In this document: piece after piece, positions 43,395-52,179 of the stretch
How positions within the stretch are numbered: position 1 is the stretch's first letter
How the letters are laid out: each line of letters opens with the position of its first letter
Source: Eubacteriales bacterium
Lineage (GTDB): Bacteria > Bacillota > Clostridia > Lachnospirales > Lachnospiraceae
Length of the DNA stretch: 59,988 nucleotides
Assembly: GCA_030524135.1 (NCBI GenBank)
Contig: JAUNHA010000008.1
Coordinates: 1-59,988, forward strand
Direction of reading: 5' to 3'
Program-made: the position numbers and the translations under genes
Notes under the pieces: model-generated
Seen by the model: the letters and a program-made list of their open reading frames with translations, nothing else
What the model was told of the DNA's origin: nothing
The model's database searches: none

Positions 43395-44677
43395 ATGCTG
43401 CAGGAGGGATTCAAAAATCCTATCGCTTCCGCTTCGTGCCGCGGTTCCTGTTTATCCTCTTTTGTGTCTTTGGAGGCATATTCCGTGCGCCCTTCGGGGC
43501 TTATGCGGCAGGCAGCGCCATAACGCCTGTCATGGCGGAGGAGGATGTCGGAAACGGTTACCGCTATGTCATACCCGGAATTGGAGAGTTTACCATAAAC
43601 GGACTCATGGGAGAGCGGTTTCAGGCGGCGGTCTTTGATCTTCCGGAGGGGCTCTCGCCTGTACTGTACCGGGACGGAGAAATCACGGATTTTTCAGACG
43701 GACTTGTGATCGATGAGGGCAGCTATGAGCTGTATCTGTACCGGGATGTGGCCCATGAGGGGGACTATGGCGTTTTTCCGTTTTCCGTGGACAGCACCTA
43801 TGAGAACTTTCTGGGGAATGCGGAACCGAAAGAGGTCGAACGTATAACGGATCCCTCGCTTACAGTCACTTATGATACGCAGTCCGGACGCTTCCGCTAT
43901 GAGCTGCCCGATGGAAAAGGCCTTACGTCCAATGTACCACTTGGCGGTTACTTTCGCGGCGAGGCAGTCCTCACGGCGGATGAGGGGCTTAATGTTTACC
44001 AGGTATACCGGGACGGCGTGCTTGCGGAAATCGGAGGAGAGCTCCGGTTTGACCGCGTGGGAAGCTATGAGATCGTGCTCAGGGACAATGAATTCGGTCT
44101 GGATGGAGACGTTAGCTATCAGCTTAACTTCTGTTTTACGCTCTATCTGGAACGGCGGATGAACCTCTCACACCTCAATACCCCGGCGGGCTTAAGCCTC
44201 ATTTCCGCGGCAAGGGACGACAGGCTCTTTACCCCGCGCGGGGATGATCTTCAGAGCGGGTTTCTGCATCTAACGGAGGACGGCACCTATCGGCTTCTCT
44301 ATGCAGACGCCAGGGGCATGCCCTGCTGGCAGATGGAGTTCGTGCGGGATACAAGACCGCCTGGCCTCATCTTCTCAGAGGAGATCGACGAACGTAAGCT
44401 CTCGGAGTCCGTACGCTTTACCATACCGGAACCTGACACAAAGCTTCGCATCTACAGAAACGGCGCCGAAGTCACGGCCTCACAGGACAGCATCGGCGTA
44501 AACGGTGTTTACCGCATCGAGGCAGAGGATGCTGCAGGAAATATGCAGGACTACAATTTTGAACTGCAGATCCGCTATGAGCTGTCCCCCGCATTCTTAT
44601 TGATAATTCCGCTCGCGCTCCTGCTGTTTGCAGGCGTCGGCATCATATACTACCGGCGGCACATGAGCGTTATCTAA
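43391..44677 (+). CDS. Secreted Ig-like protein with C-terminal membrane anchor, related to the 33874 gene product
   Basis: A 428-aa protein with a signal peptide (about 10-37, ending AYAAGS), a body of beta-rich blocks in which 'yrdGei..fsdG..i.eG.YeLY' patterns recur, and a C-terminal YRIEAEDAAGNMQDYNF block before one membrane helix (about 400-420) and a short basic tail. The 642-aa protein at 33874 ends in the same way (YEVYDSAGNMSG plus helix), so these are paralogs or share a domain. It would face the outside, anchored next to the channel. Starts within the preceding gene (ATGA). Confidence 0.75.
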   Translation: MNAAGGIQKSYRFRFVPRFLFILFCVFGGIFRAPFGAYAAGSAITPVMAEEDVGNGYRYVIPGIGEFTINGLMGERFQAAVFDLPEGLSPVLYRDGEITDFSDGLVIDEGSYELYLYRDVAHEGDYGVFPFSVDSTYENFLGNAEPKEVERITDPSLTVTYDTQSGRFRYELPDGKGLTSNVPLGGYFRGEAVLTADEGLNVYQVYRDGVLAEIGGELRFDRVGSYEIVLRDNEFGLDGDVSYQLNFCFTLYLERRMNLSHLNTPAGLSLISAARDDRLFTPRGDDLQSGFLHLTEDGTYRLLYADARGMPCWQMEFVRDTRPPGLIFSEEIDERKLSESVRFTIPEPDTKLRIYRNGAEVTASQDSIGVNGVYRIEAEDAAGNMQDYNFELQIRYELSPAFLLIIPLALLLFAGVGIIYYRRHMSVI

Positions 44678-44717
44678 GGAATTATATATTTATGAAAAAG
44701 CAAAAGGAGGTAAAAAC

Positions 44718-45047
44718 ATGTTTGAAACCATACTGTTGTCAGGAAGCAGCAATCCCTTCGCTTCAGCAGCCAGACCGATTGTCGAACTGATCAATATGGC
44801 GGCAGGACCGCTGCTCACGATCGTGGTGGCGCTCGGCGTGATCTACTGCATTCTGCTCGGCGTGAAGCTCGCAAAGGCGGAAGAGCCGCAGGAGCGTGAG
44901 AAGGCCAAGGGAGCGCTTAAAAATGCAATCATCGGTTTTGTGCTGATTTTCGTTCTGATCGCCGCGCTCAATGCGATGGTTAATCCGCTCATGAACTGGA
45001 TGAATAACAATTCATCAACGCAGATCGAGCTGAACACGGGCAAATAA
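44718..45047 (+). CDS. VirB2/TrbC-like pilin of the type IV secretion locus
   Basis: A 109-aa protein with two hydrophobic helices (about 25-48 and 68-92) separated by a charged loop with EEPQEREKAKGALKNAI, the layout of VirB2/TrbC-type pilins in Gram-positive systems. The SD is a perfect AAAGGAGGT at ideal spacing, the strongest in the locus, as expected for an abundant subunit. It is followed by a very stable hairpin at 45064-45103. No signal peptide of the usual kind is visible; the first helix may serve that role. Confidence 0.8.
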   Translation: MFETILLSGSSNPFASAARPIVELINMAAGPLLTIVVALGVIYCILLGVKLAKAEEPQEREKAKGALKNAIIGFVLIFVLIAALNAMVNPLMNWMNNNSSTQIELNTGK

Positions 45048-45063
45048 GAAAGGCAGGCTACCA

Positions 45064-45103
45064 GACAGTACGCGCCGCTTTGTCGACGGGCGGCGCGTCT
45101 GTC
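45064..45103 (+). terminator. Stable hairpin after the pilin gene (partial terminator or mRNA stabiliser)
   Basis: A GC-rich stem of 14 bp with one bulged T (45064-45078 with 45090-45103) and an 11-nt loop. Only ATTT follows, so complete termination is unlikely. It lies between the pilin gene and the 1284-aa lipoprotein gene and could raise pilin mRNA relative to the genes after it. Confidence 0.5.
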
Positions 45104-45132
45104 ATTTCAACCAGCAGGAAAGGAGACCGGAA

Positions 45133-48100
45133 GTGCGTTCTGTGAAAAATGCATTGCACAAGCTGCTTATCATGTCCTGTGCGTTTCTCACAGGCTGCAA
45201 TTCCATTATCTATAACGGAAATCTTCACTTTAAAAGCTTCGAGCCGGAGACGGTGCCGGGCGTTTCGGATTATATATCGGGAAAGCTGTATGAAACGTCT
45301 GCCGCAGAGGATTATGCCCGCTATGAGATCGCGGGCACGAATGCCTTTTATATCCTGCCGGAGCATGAAAACCGTCCGGACGAGATGCTTGATTTTAAGG
45401 TGCTCGATTATACGGAGGACGGAAGCTTTATTTATGCGTATCTCACGCCGGCTTACAAAATTACGTCAAACGGCCTGGCGGACGGAACGGGCAGGGAGGG
45501 AAGAGCGCCGGAAGAACGCGTGATGACAAACGGCGGCACCAGCACGAAAAATGCGCTCGTGCTCATGTCCTATACGCCGGAAACGCGCGCTTATAAGGTC
45601 TTTTACTCTGCCGCGGATTCGGTTTCATCCCACCGAATCCCGACGGATGAAGAAAAGGCATCGGGCGAATCGGCCGCGGCAGGCGCGGCGGAGCAGTCTC
45701 TCATGACAAACCGCCTGGTAAAGGTTAGCCATTATTTTATTTTCCACAACAATATCGCTTATGTCTATGATCAAAAAGGAAATGAGCTCCTGCATCATGA
45801 TTATTCCACGGTCATCAGCCAGGAGATCGACCGACTGAAACAAAAAGCGCGGGAGGCGCTAAAGAAAAACCATGAGGATGATGAAGTTGAGGAAAGCTTA
45901 AATTCTGCCAGTGCAGGCATCTCCGACGTGGTTATGGACGGCAATCACTATGTATATATTCCGATCACGGTGGAGCTTCCGGAAACCGGGGATACGGGGA
46001 GTACGGACAGCGGAGACGATGACTTTGACGTTGAGGAGGAAGAGCTTGCGCAGACGGTATATTCGAGCGTGGTTTCCTGCTATGACATGGACATCGGAGG
46101 ACGAGACAACCCGGTTCGCTTTGTCTCCTATAACCAGGTCTTTGACAGGCAGGTCGAGATCTGGAAGAGCTATGGAGATAAAAGTATATTCGAGGCGATG
46201 ATAAATCTGGTTATGGGCAAGCCCTCAATGGACAGCATCAAGCTTGGATTATACGGGGGAACACCTGATGATTTTACCGTATACCGTACGGAGGATCACA
46301 CGGGACTTAATATGGAGCTTGCCGGTGTTCCAAACATTCTGGAGCCGGAGCTCTGGTGGGTCTACAGCTCATCAGGATATGATAAGATCACACTGCGTCC
46401 GCATAATCTTAACTACGGATATGTAAGTGACCCGGAAAACACGCTGGAATTTCCACACCCTACTATGAACGATGCCTATTTTGAGCTTTTGGACAGTTCA
46501 GAGAAGAAGAAGGCCAAAACTGCGGAGCTCGTCAGTTTCTACTGGGGAGAAAACATGGTGAAATCGGAATTCAAGGTACGGTTCAGGGAAACAGTGGCAA
46601 GTATTTTTTCAGAAACGCTTGCCCGCATTGCCGCGAATAATGAAACAGTACGTAAGGCAGCGGGACTGGGTTCCAGAGGATATTACCTGATTCCCTGGCT
46701 TAAACCGGGGCAATATATCGGGGGATATGCAAACCGGCCGCCTTATACGCAGGCAAAGGGGGAGCTGGAAGCCCTCTATGCTTACCGCACCAGCCTCTAT
46801 CAGGGCTCCGGAAGCCTGCAGAAGGTCAGCCGCTATGCAAGTATTGAATTTCCAAACCGGTATAACTCTATCGATCATGCGCCTGTTCTCGAGCAGCGTC
46901 CCATTGCCTACGGAAGCGGAACGGCTTCAAGAACAATATACGCCGTAGAGAAAACCGGTGAGGATGAAGACGGAGAAGACATCTATGAATACGTGAAGAA
47001 GACAGAGGTTCTGGATCTGAGCAAATTCCCCATAGCCTATCAGCTGGTATTTCCGGAGGGAACCCGCGTGACCTGGGTGGAATCCTATGATACGGATGAA
47101 ATGGTTACGGCATCCGGCGATCTGGGCGTTTTGTTCTACACGGATATGGAGGCGGACAGTACAGCGCAGGATGCAAAGTGCAAAATCCGGTATAACAACG
47201 GGGAAAGCGCAGATGCCCTTTCAGATTCCAATGTGCCAGGTCAGGCTATGGACGCAGGCGTGCTCTATTACGACGGGAGCGCGGGGGAAACGGAGATGAC
47301 TGTCTTCGTAACGGATCAGGGCGTCAAATTTTACTGGCGGAACGGGGAGAGCTATAGCGGCGGAAAAACTCTGTATCTGACGCTTGAAAGCCTTGCACAG
47401 GCTGTATCCGGATATGGCCTTACGAAGACCGGCGGCAGTTCGCTTACGGAAGATGCCAGTGCATCGGGGCAGATCAGCGTCGGGAAGGAGCAGGATGCCA
47501 TCATTAACCAAAGATCGGAATCGGGAAGCTCTTCGGATTCCTATACGGTATCCGGCTTCACGCTCCTCAATGACCGGGATGTGATCGTTTCCTCGCTGAC
47601 GGGAGGAATTCGTCTTTTAAATACGGATAATTCGCTCTCGATCTCTCTGAAAACGGGTGCATACTACAGCGCTTTCTCCTATGAAAAGAACGGAAGCAGA
47701 CGGTTTATGGTCGTAGGCTTTGATACGGAGGAATACGCCTACAAGCCGGGGGATATTGCCATGGCAAAGTGCTACGACATGGATCTGGAAGCGGAAAATG
47801 CAAGGCTTGAATCGGAGGCATTGATCGCTGAGCTGGACCGTCTTTCGGACGGATATCTGACACGGACACACAGGCTTCAGTATAACGAGAGCACAAAAGC
47901 CTATGAGATCGTGCAGCCGACCGATGCTGAAAAGAAGGAAAATGAGAGAGCGATAAAGCTCTTTTACGGAACAACAGAGGCGCAGAATACAGAGCTTTCC
48001 GCCCTCGCGCGGGAGTATGGCTTTGCGGCACCGTCGGAGGAAACAAAGGAGCATGCACGGGAGCTCAGGGAAAAACGGCTTTTGCAGCGGGAAAAGCTGA

Positions 48101-48987
48101 CAGAGTTTTACCGCCTTGCAGGTCTTTCGGGCATCACCGGACTTCCAACGGAGGCATGGCTTCTTGAAGAAGAGGGAATGCTGATCAGCGCGAACTATGT
48201 GGATTCGCTGGAGAACATTCTCGTGGATATCAGACTGTCTAACGCGGCGATCTCAGCGATGCCTGCAGAAAAACAGGCGGAGTACCGCGCATACCAGACA
48301 CAGAAGGCGGCGGCGCTTAAGCTCAACGACAGGACCGGCATACAGTCTCCGGGCGGCGTCTCCGGCCTCGAAGAGGGAAGCGACGTCACGGCGGAACAGA
48401 TGCTTTCAAGCATGCAGCAGGCATACGGGCTTACGCTCGACGAGCTTTCCGCGATCGAAAACATGTCCTGCTATGATACAGTGCTTTCAGAGATCCGAAC
48501 AGCTTATGAGGAAGCGGCCGGGGAAGAAAGCAGCACGGAACCCCCGGACAATGAAGAGGCGTTTAGTGATTATCTTCGATTCATGCTGCTTGCCATCAGC
48601 CCGGACAGCGCGGTGAACCATCAGCTTAAGGGCATCTCGGAGTTCTGTGCGCTTAGCGGAATCGATGAGACGTTAACCGATACGGACGCGCTTTTAGAGC
48701 GTATTACGACGTTCAGCCGGGTACGGGAGCTGAAGGAGCTTATGGTGGAGCTGAAGCTCGGCACAGCCGCTTACCAGAGCAGCAGCTACAGGAAAGAATT
48801 TTCCGAATATCAGGAACAGAGCTTTTCTACTGAGGCGGAAAAGATGGAACGCTTCGAGAACGCCGGTTTCTATGAGATTATAAGGCAGATCGAGGAACAG
48901 GCGGAGCCGCAGCTTCAGAATACGACGTTTGAGCAGAAGCTGAGAGATATCCTGGGACTTTGCACGGAGGGAATCATTCTCGATTAG
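45133..48987 (+). CDS. Giant secretion-locus lipoprotein, 1284 aa
   Basis: Starts with GTG behind AAAGGAG. The N-terminus ends in lipobox LTGC with Cys22, so it is a lipoprotein exposed on the surface. No known domain was recognised. About 1-900 seems beta-rich, with an acidic insert (about 285-310) and Ser/Gly stretches; VSGFTLLNDRDVIVSSLTGG with GIRLLNTDNSLSI (about 810-850) is reminiscent of a beta-propeller strand. Residues about 900-1284 are alpha-helical with many Glu/Leu heptads (LESEALIAELDRLSDGYLTR, REKRLLQREKLTEFYRLA). Its size and position after the pilin suggest an external part of the machine or a surface adhesin. Confidence 0.85.
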   Translation: MRSVKNALHKLLIMSCAFLTGCNSIIYNGNLHFKSFEPETVPGVSDYISGKLYETSAAEDYARYEIAGTNAFYILPEHENRPDEMLDFKVLDYTEDGSFIYAYLTPAYKITSNGLADGTGREGRAPEERVMTNGGTSTKNALVLMSYTPETRAYKVFYSAADSVSSHRIPTDEEKASGESAAAGAAEQSLMTNRLVKVSHYFIFHNNIAYVYDQKGNELLHHDYSTVISQEIDRLKQKAREALKKNHEDDEVEESLNSASAGISDVVMDGNHYVYIPITVELPETGDTGSTDSGDDDFDVEEEELAQTVYSSVVSCYDMDIGGRDNPVRFVSYNQVFDRQVEIWKSYGDKSIFEAMINLVMGKPSMDSIKLGLYGGTPDDFTVYRTEDHTGLNMELAGVPNILEPELWWVYSSSGYDKITLRPHNLNYGYVSDPENTLEFPHPTMNDAYFELLDSSEKKKAKTAELVSFYWGENMVKSEFKVRFRETVASIFSETLARIAANNETVRKAAGLGSRGYYLIPWLKPGQYIGGYANRPPYTQAKGELEALYAYRTSLYQGSGSLQKVSRYASIEFPNRYNSIDHAPVLEQRPIAYGSGTASRTIYAVEKTGEDEDGEDIYEYVKKTEVLDLSKFPIAYQLVFPEGTRVTWVESYDTDEMVTASGDLGVLFYTDMEADSTAQDAKCKIRYNNGESADALSDSNVPGQAMDAGVLYYDGSAGETEMTVFVTDQGVKFYWRNGESYSGGKTLYLTLESLAQAVSGYGLTKTGGSSLTEDASASGQISVGKEQDAIINQRSESGSSSDSYTVSGFTLLNDRDVIVSSLTGGIRLLNTDNSLSISLKTGAYYSAFSYEKNGSRRFMVVGFDTEEYAYKPGDIAMAKCYDMDLEAENARLESEALIAELDRLSDGYLTRTHRLQYNESTKAYEIVQPTDAEKKENERAIKLFYGTTEAQNTELSALAREYGFAAPSEETKEHARELREKRLLQREKLTEFYRLAGLSGITGLPTEAWLLEEEGMLISANYVDSLENILVDIRLSNAAISAMPAEKQAEYRAYQTQKAAALKLNDRTGIQSPGGVSGLEEGSDVTAEQMLSSMQQAYGLTLDELSAIENMSCYDTVLSEIRTAYEEAAGEESSTEPPDNEEAFSDYLRFMLLAISPDSAVNHQLKGISEFCALSGIDETLTDTDALLERITTFSRVRELKELMVELKLGTAAYQSSSYRKEFSEYQEQSFSTEAEKMERFENAGFYEIIRQIEEQAEPQLQNTTFEQKLRDILGLCTEGIILD

Positions 48988-48999
48988 GAGGAAACGATC

Positions 49000-49755
49000 A
49001 TGGAAAGAAATAAGGAAAAGAATAACGGCATGCAGACAGAAGGGGTACAGGGGAAAAGGACGGTCAGAACACGCAGGTTCGTGCCGCTTTTTATACTTTG
49101 CCTGCTGCTGACCGCGGTTCCGTTTTCCGCATTTGGCGCGGGATGGATACAATCCGGAAGCGCATGGCGCTATCAGAATGAGGACGGAAGCTACGCGGCG
49201 GACGCCTTTACGCCGGATGGGTATTATATAGACGGCGGCGGACTGTGGTACGACTATGTCGAGATACTTGGTCTGCGCGTTAAAAATCACAATTATTTTC
49301 TGACCTCGTCGACGGCAGGCAGCCTTACGGGCTGGCGGGAGGATCTGGACCTCATCCTGACAAAGATCGATCAGGACTGCGGGGAGGTCCGGGATTTCCT
49401 GATCGAGGACAATGCCGTCACCTACGTCCGCCTTCTGGACGGTCAGGAGGAGCAGGAGCTGTTCCGTCTGGAAAAGGATATGGCAACGGACGGCTATCAG
49501 CTCACATTGAAAACACCGCTCACAAAGGCGACGGGCTCCCGGCTTCGCGCAAGCTACTATGACTATCAGGTGCTGTACGCCCTGTTATCAAAGGTAAGCC
49601 GCACCGGCGCAATGCTTTCCGATGCTATCTATTCGAGCTGGGAGGAAAAGAATGCATACGGACTGAAGGTCGGTGAATGGATCGCAGTCGGCGACAGCCT
49701 CGTGAGTTATGAAGCGGCGAACCGCGCAGGGATCTACCGGTTTCGTCCGCGCTGA
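49000..49755 (+). CDS. Secreted protein with a cell-wall-binding-like repeat
   Basis: A 251-aa protein. A basic N-terminal tail (about 1-26) precedes a signal peptide (about 27-47, ending AFGAG). Immediately after it, WIQSGSAWRYQNEDGSYA and DGYYIDGGGLWYD (about 49-83) look like a single choline-binding-type (CW_binding) repeat; the rest (about 95-251) is not recognised and carries no catalytic motif I can name. It starts 12 nt after the giant lipoprotein gene. It may tie the machine to wall polymers. Confidence 0.75.
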   Translation: MERNKEKNNGMQTEGVQGKRTVRTRRFVPLFILCLLLTAVPFSAFGAGWIQSGSAWRYQNEDGSYAADAFTPDGYYIDGGGLWYDYVEILGLRVKNHNYFLTSSTAGSLTGWREDLDLILTKIDQDCGEVRDFLIEDNAVTYVRLLDGQEEQELFRLEKDMATDGYQLTLKTPLTKATGSRLRASYYDYQVLYALLSKVSRTGAMLSDAIYSSWEEKNAYGLKVGEWIAVGDSLVSYEAANRAGIYRFRPR

Positions 49756-49797
49756 TGCGGGGATTTCTGCTGCCGGTCATTGAAGAAAGGAGCGTTC

Positions 49798-50517
49798 ATG
49801 CCGGAATTCACTCAGGATATAAATGAAGAGAAGAATGAAGATACAAATGAGGAGCCGAAAGAAGAGTCGAAAGAAGAGAAGGACAGCTTTCAGGAGGAAT
49901 ACAGACGTCAGCTTACCTATATGCAGCTGATGCGGCAGCAGTGCGTCCTGAATCAGCGTCTTAACGATATCTATATGAACCGGACGCCGGTACAGCGGTT
50001 TTCACATGCCTTAAAGCAGTTCATCGAGGTCATGCAGAAGGAAAAACCCATGGAAAAGCAGCGGCAGCTTCGGAGCATCGATCCGAAGTTCCTTCCGCCC
50101 GAACGCATGGACATGCCGCTTTCCGAGGAGGCGCTCTGTGCGGTCAAGGCTTTTATTCTGCAGGACCACTGGAAGAAGCATCCTGAGGCGATCCGGGAGC
50201 TGACAGAGGAACGAATCGGGTATATGATGGAAGATTTTGACAGTCTTATTGCGCACGCGAATGAGAACGAGCTGTTCCGTAAATCTCTGCGCGGCTTTAT
50301 GTGCGGTACGGAGGCCTGTCCGGCAGAGTTTCTTGCAGACGGAAGCCTCTGCTTAAAGGTGCAGGCAAAAGAGCTCTCGCTCCGGAAGAAAGAGCCGTTC
50401 CCGCAAAAAGAAGGGGTGCCCCTGCAGCAAGAAACGCATCCCCGACAGAAAGAAATCTCTCCCATCCAAAAAGGAACGAAAAAGAGCAGTATCCGTCATA
50501 CGGAAAAGTTTGACTGA
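49798..50517 (+). CDS. Hypothetical Glu-rich protein at the end of the secretion locus
   Basis: A 239-aa soluble protein. The ATG at 49798 is 5-6 nt after GAAAGGAG; an in-frame TTG at 49780 would precede that site. The N-terminal 35 residues are very acidic, the middle (about 35-190) is helical with no recognised family, and the last 40 are Lys/Gln/Pro-rich (KKEPFPQKEGVPLQQETHP). No signal peptide or membrane helix. It is the last gene of the locus; the promoter of the miaB operon overlaps its stop codon. A chaperone or substrate would fit, without direct evidence. Confidence 0.7.
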   Translation: MPEFTQDINEEKNEDTNEEPKEESKEEKDSFQEEYRRQLTYMQLMRQQCVLNQRLNDIYMNRTPVQRFSHALKQFIEVMQKEKPMEKQRQLRSIDPKFLPPERMDMPLSEEALCAVKAFILQDHWKKHPEAIRELTEERIGYMMEDFDSLIAHANENELFRKSLRGFMCGTEACPAEFLADGSLCLKVQAKELSLRKKEPFPQKEGVPLQQETHPRQKEISPIQKGTKKSSIRHTEKFD

Positions 50518-50538
50518 TCCCAAGATAAATGCTAGAAT
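50510..50538 (+). promoter_or_regulatory. Promoter of the miaB-mutS-mutL-miaA operon
   Basis: TTGACT (50510-50515), an exact 17-nt spacer and TAGAAT (50533-50538) with a TG extension. The -35 lies across the last codons of the preceding gene. Expected transcription start about 50545, leader about 80 nt. Confidence 0.7.
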
Positions 50539-50556
50539 GATATCCGAATTTGTATT

Positions 50557-50586
50557 ACCCCCAACCGAATTTACCGTGTTGGGGGT
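50557..50586 (+). other. GC-rich hairpin in the miaB leader
   Basis: A perfect 9-bp stem (50557-50565 with 50578-50586) with a 12-nt loop, followed by CGTTTG rather than a full T-run. It would end or protect transcripts of the secretion locus, but since the miaB promoter lies upstream it is also part of the miaB leader. Confidence 0.55.
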
Positions 50587-50625
50587 CGTTTGAGTAGTGA
50601 CAGAACCTGACAGGAGCGAACAGAA

Positions 50626-52179
50626 TTGAATTCAGCTGAGTTATATGATATTTTTCAGGCTGCCCCGGCGGAGGAGCCTGCCAGACAGTATTATTTTATT
50701 GAGCACCTGAGCGTCCTTCTGAAGGAGCACTTTGACGCGCTTTTGGAATCGGGAGAGGCAGAGAGGCGGTATGGAACCGACGGACTTTCCCGGATGCGCG
50801 CGGAAAAGCGCTATGCGACCTGCAGCGTCGTTACCTTCGGATGCCAGATGAATGCGAGAGACAGCGAGAAGATCCTCGGCACGCTTTTATCTGCCGGCTT
50901 TTCGGAAGCAGAGGATGCGGAGCAGGCGGACTTTGTGCTGTTTAATACCTGTACGGTCCGGGAAAATGCGAACGAGCACCTCTACGGACGCCTCGGGCGT
51001 CTCAAGCAGCCGAAAAAGGCGAAGCCCGATATGATCGTCGCGATCTGCGGCTGCATGATGCAGGAGGAGGACGAGGTCATAAAGGTTCAGGAAAAATATC
51101 CCTACGTGGATATTATTTTTGGTACGCACAATGTATACAGCCTTGCGGAGCTTCTGTTCCGTCTTTATATGAACCGGGCGGACGTGCGGAAAAAGAAGGC
51201 GAAGGAACGCCGCGTCATCGATGTGCGGGAGGAAGCGGACCGGATCGTGGAGGAGCTTCCGAACGCAAGGAAGTATGCGTTTAAGCAGGGCGTCAACATT
51301 TCCTTTGGCTGCAACAACTTCTGTACCTACTGCATCGTGCCGTATGTGCGGGGAAGGGAGAGAAGCAGAAGGTCTGAGGACATCCTTGCGGAGATCAGGA
51401 AGCTGTCACGCGAAGGCGTCGTTGAGATCATGCTGCTCGGACAGAATGTCAATTCCTACGGAAATGACGATCCGGATGAGATCAGCTTTCCGGAGCTTCT
51501 CAGGCGCGTCTGCCGCATCGACGGCATCGAACGCGTGCGCTTTATGACGCCCCATCCGAAGGATCTGTCAGACGATCTGATCACGGTGATGGCGGAGGAG
51601 CCGAAGATCTGCAGGCACCTGCACCTTCCGGTGCAGTCCGGCTCAAGCCGCATCCTGAAGGCGATGAACCGCCGCTATACAAAAGAAAACTACCTGACGC
51701 TCGTAAAAAAGATCCGGGAGCGCGTGCCTGAGGTAAGCCTTACCACCGATATTATCGTAGGCTTCCCGGGCGAGACGGAAGCGGATTTTGAAGATACGAT
51801 CGACGTTGTCAAAGAGGCGCGCTATGATTCCGCCTATACCTTTATCTATTCAAAGCGCACGGGCACGCCTGCCGCAAGGATGGAGGACCAGGTCCCGGAG
51901 GAGGTTGTAAAGGAGCGCTTTGCAAGGCTTCTTTCCGTTATCGATGAGATCTCAGCGGAAGAGAGCGGAAAGGACGCCGGGAAGATCATGGACGTCCTCG
52001 TGGAAGACCGTGACGAGGGACGGGAGGGCTTCCTTACGGGACGCCTTTCCAACAATGTGCTCGTGCATTTTCCGGGAAAGCCGTCGCTGATCGGAAAAAT
52101 TGTAAATGTAAAGCTTACAGAGGCAAAGGGCTTTTATTATATCGGTGAACTTGCAGACGGGGAGGTAACGAATGGCTGA
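50626..52179 (+). CDS. miaB: tRNA-2-methylthio-N6-isopentenyladenosine synthase MiaB
   Basis: A 517-aa radical SAM methylthiotransferase that adds a methylthio group to i6A37 in tRNA. After a Firmicutes-type N-terminal extension (about 1-62), the UPF0004 domain has VVTFGCQMNARDSEKI, NTCTVRENA and CGCMMQ (three cluster Cys); the radical SAM motif is CNNFCTYCIVPYVRG, and a TRAM domain closes the protein (about 445-510). The TTG at 50626 has CAGGAG 9 nt upstream. MiaA, which makes its substrate, is in the same operon. It overlaps mutS by 8 nt. Confidence 0.95.
   Translation: MNSAELYDIFQAAPAEEPARQYYFIEHLSVLLKEHFDALLESGEAERRYGTDGLSRMRAEKRYATCSVVTFGCQMNARDSEKILGTLLSAGFSEAEDAEQADFVLFNTCTVRENANEHLYGRLGRLKQPKKAKPDMIVAICGCMMQEEDEVIKVQEKYPYVDIIFGTHNVYSLAELLFRLYMNRADVRKKKAKERRVIDVREEADRIVEELPNARKYAFKQGVNISFGCNNFCTYCIVPYVRGRERSRRSEDILAEIRKLSREGVVEIMLLGQNVNSYGNDDPDEISFPELLRRVCRIDGIERVRFMTPHPKDLSDDLITVMAEEPKICRHLHLPVQSGSSRILKAMNRRYTKENYLTLVKKIRERVPEVSLTTDIIVGFPGETEADFEDTIDVVKEARYDSAYTFIYSKRTGTPAARMEDQVPEEVVKERFARLLSVIDEISAEESGKDAGKIMDVLVEDRDEGREGFLTGRLSNNVLVHFPGKPSLIGKIVNVKLTEAKGFYYIGELADGEVTNG

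Noticed and set aside
31749-50517. Complete integrative conjugative element
   Set aside because: No integrase, relaxase, origin of transfer or flanking direct repeats could be recognised, so only a secretion locus is claimed.
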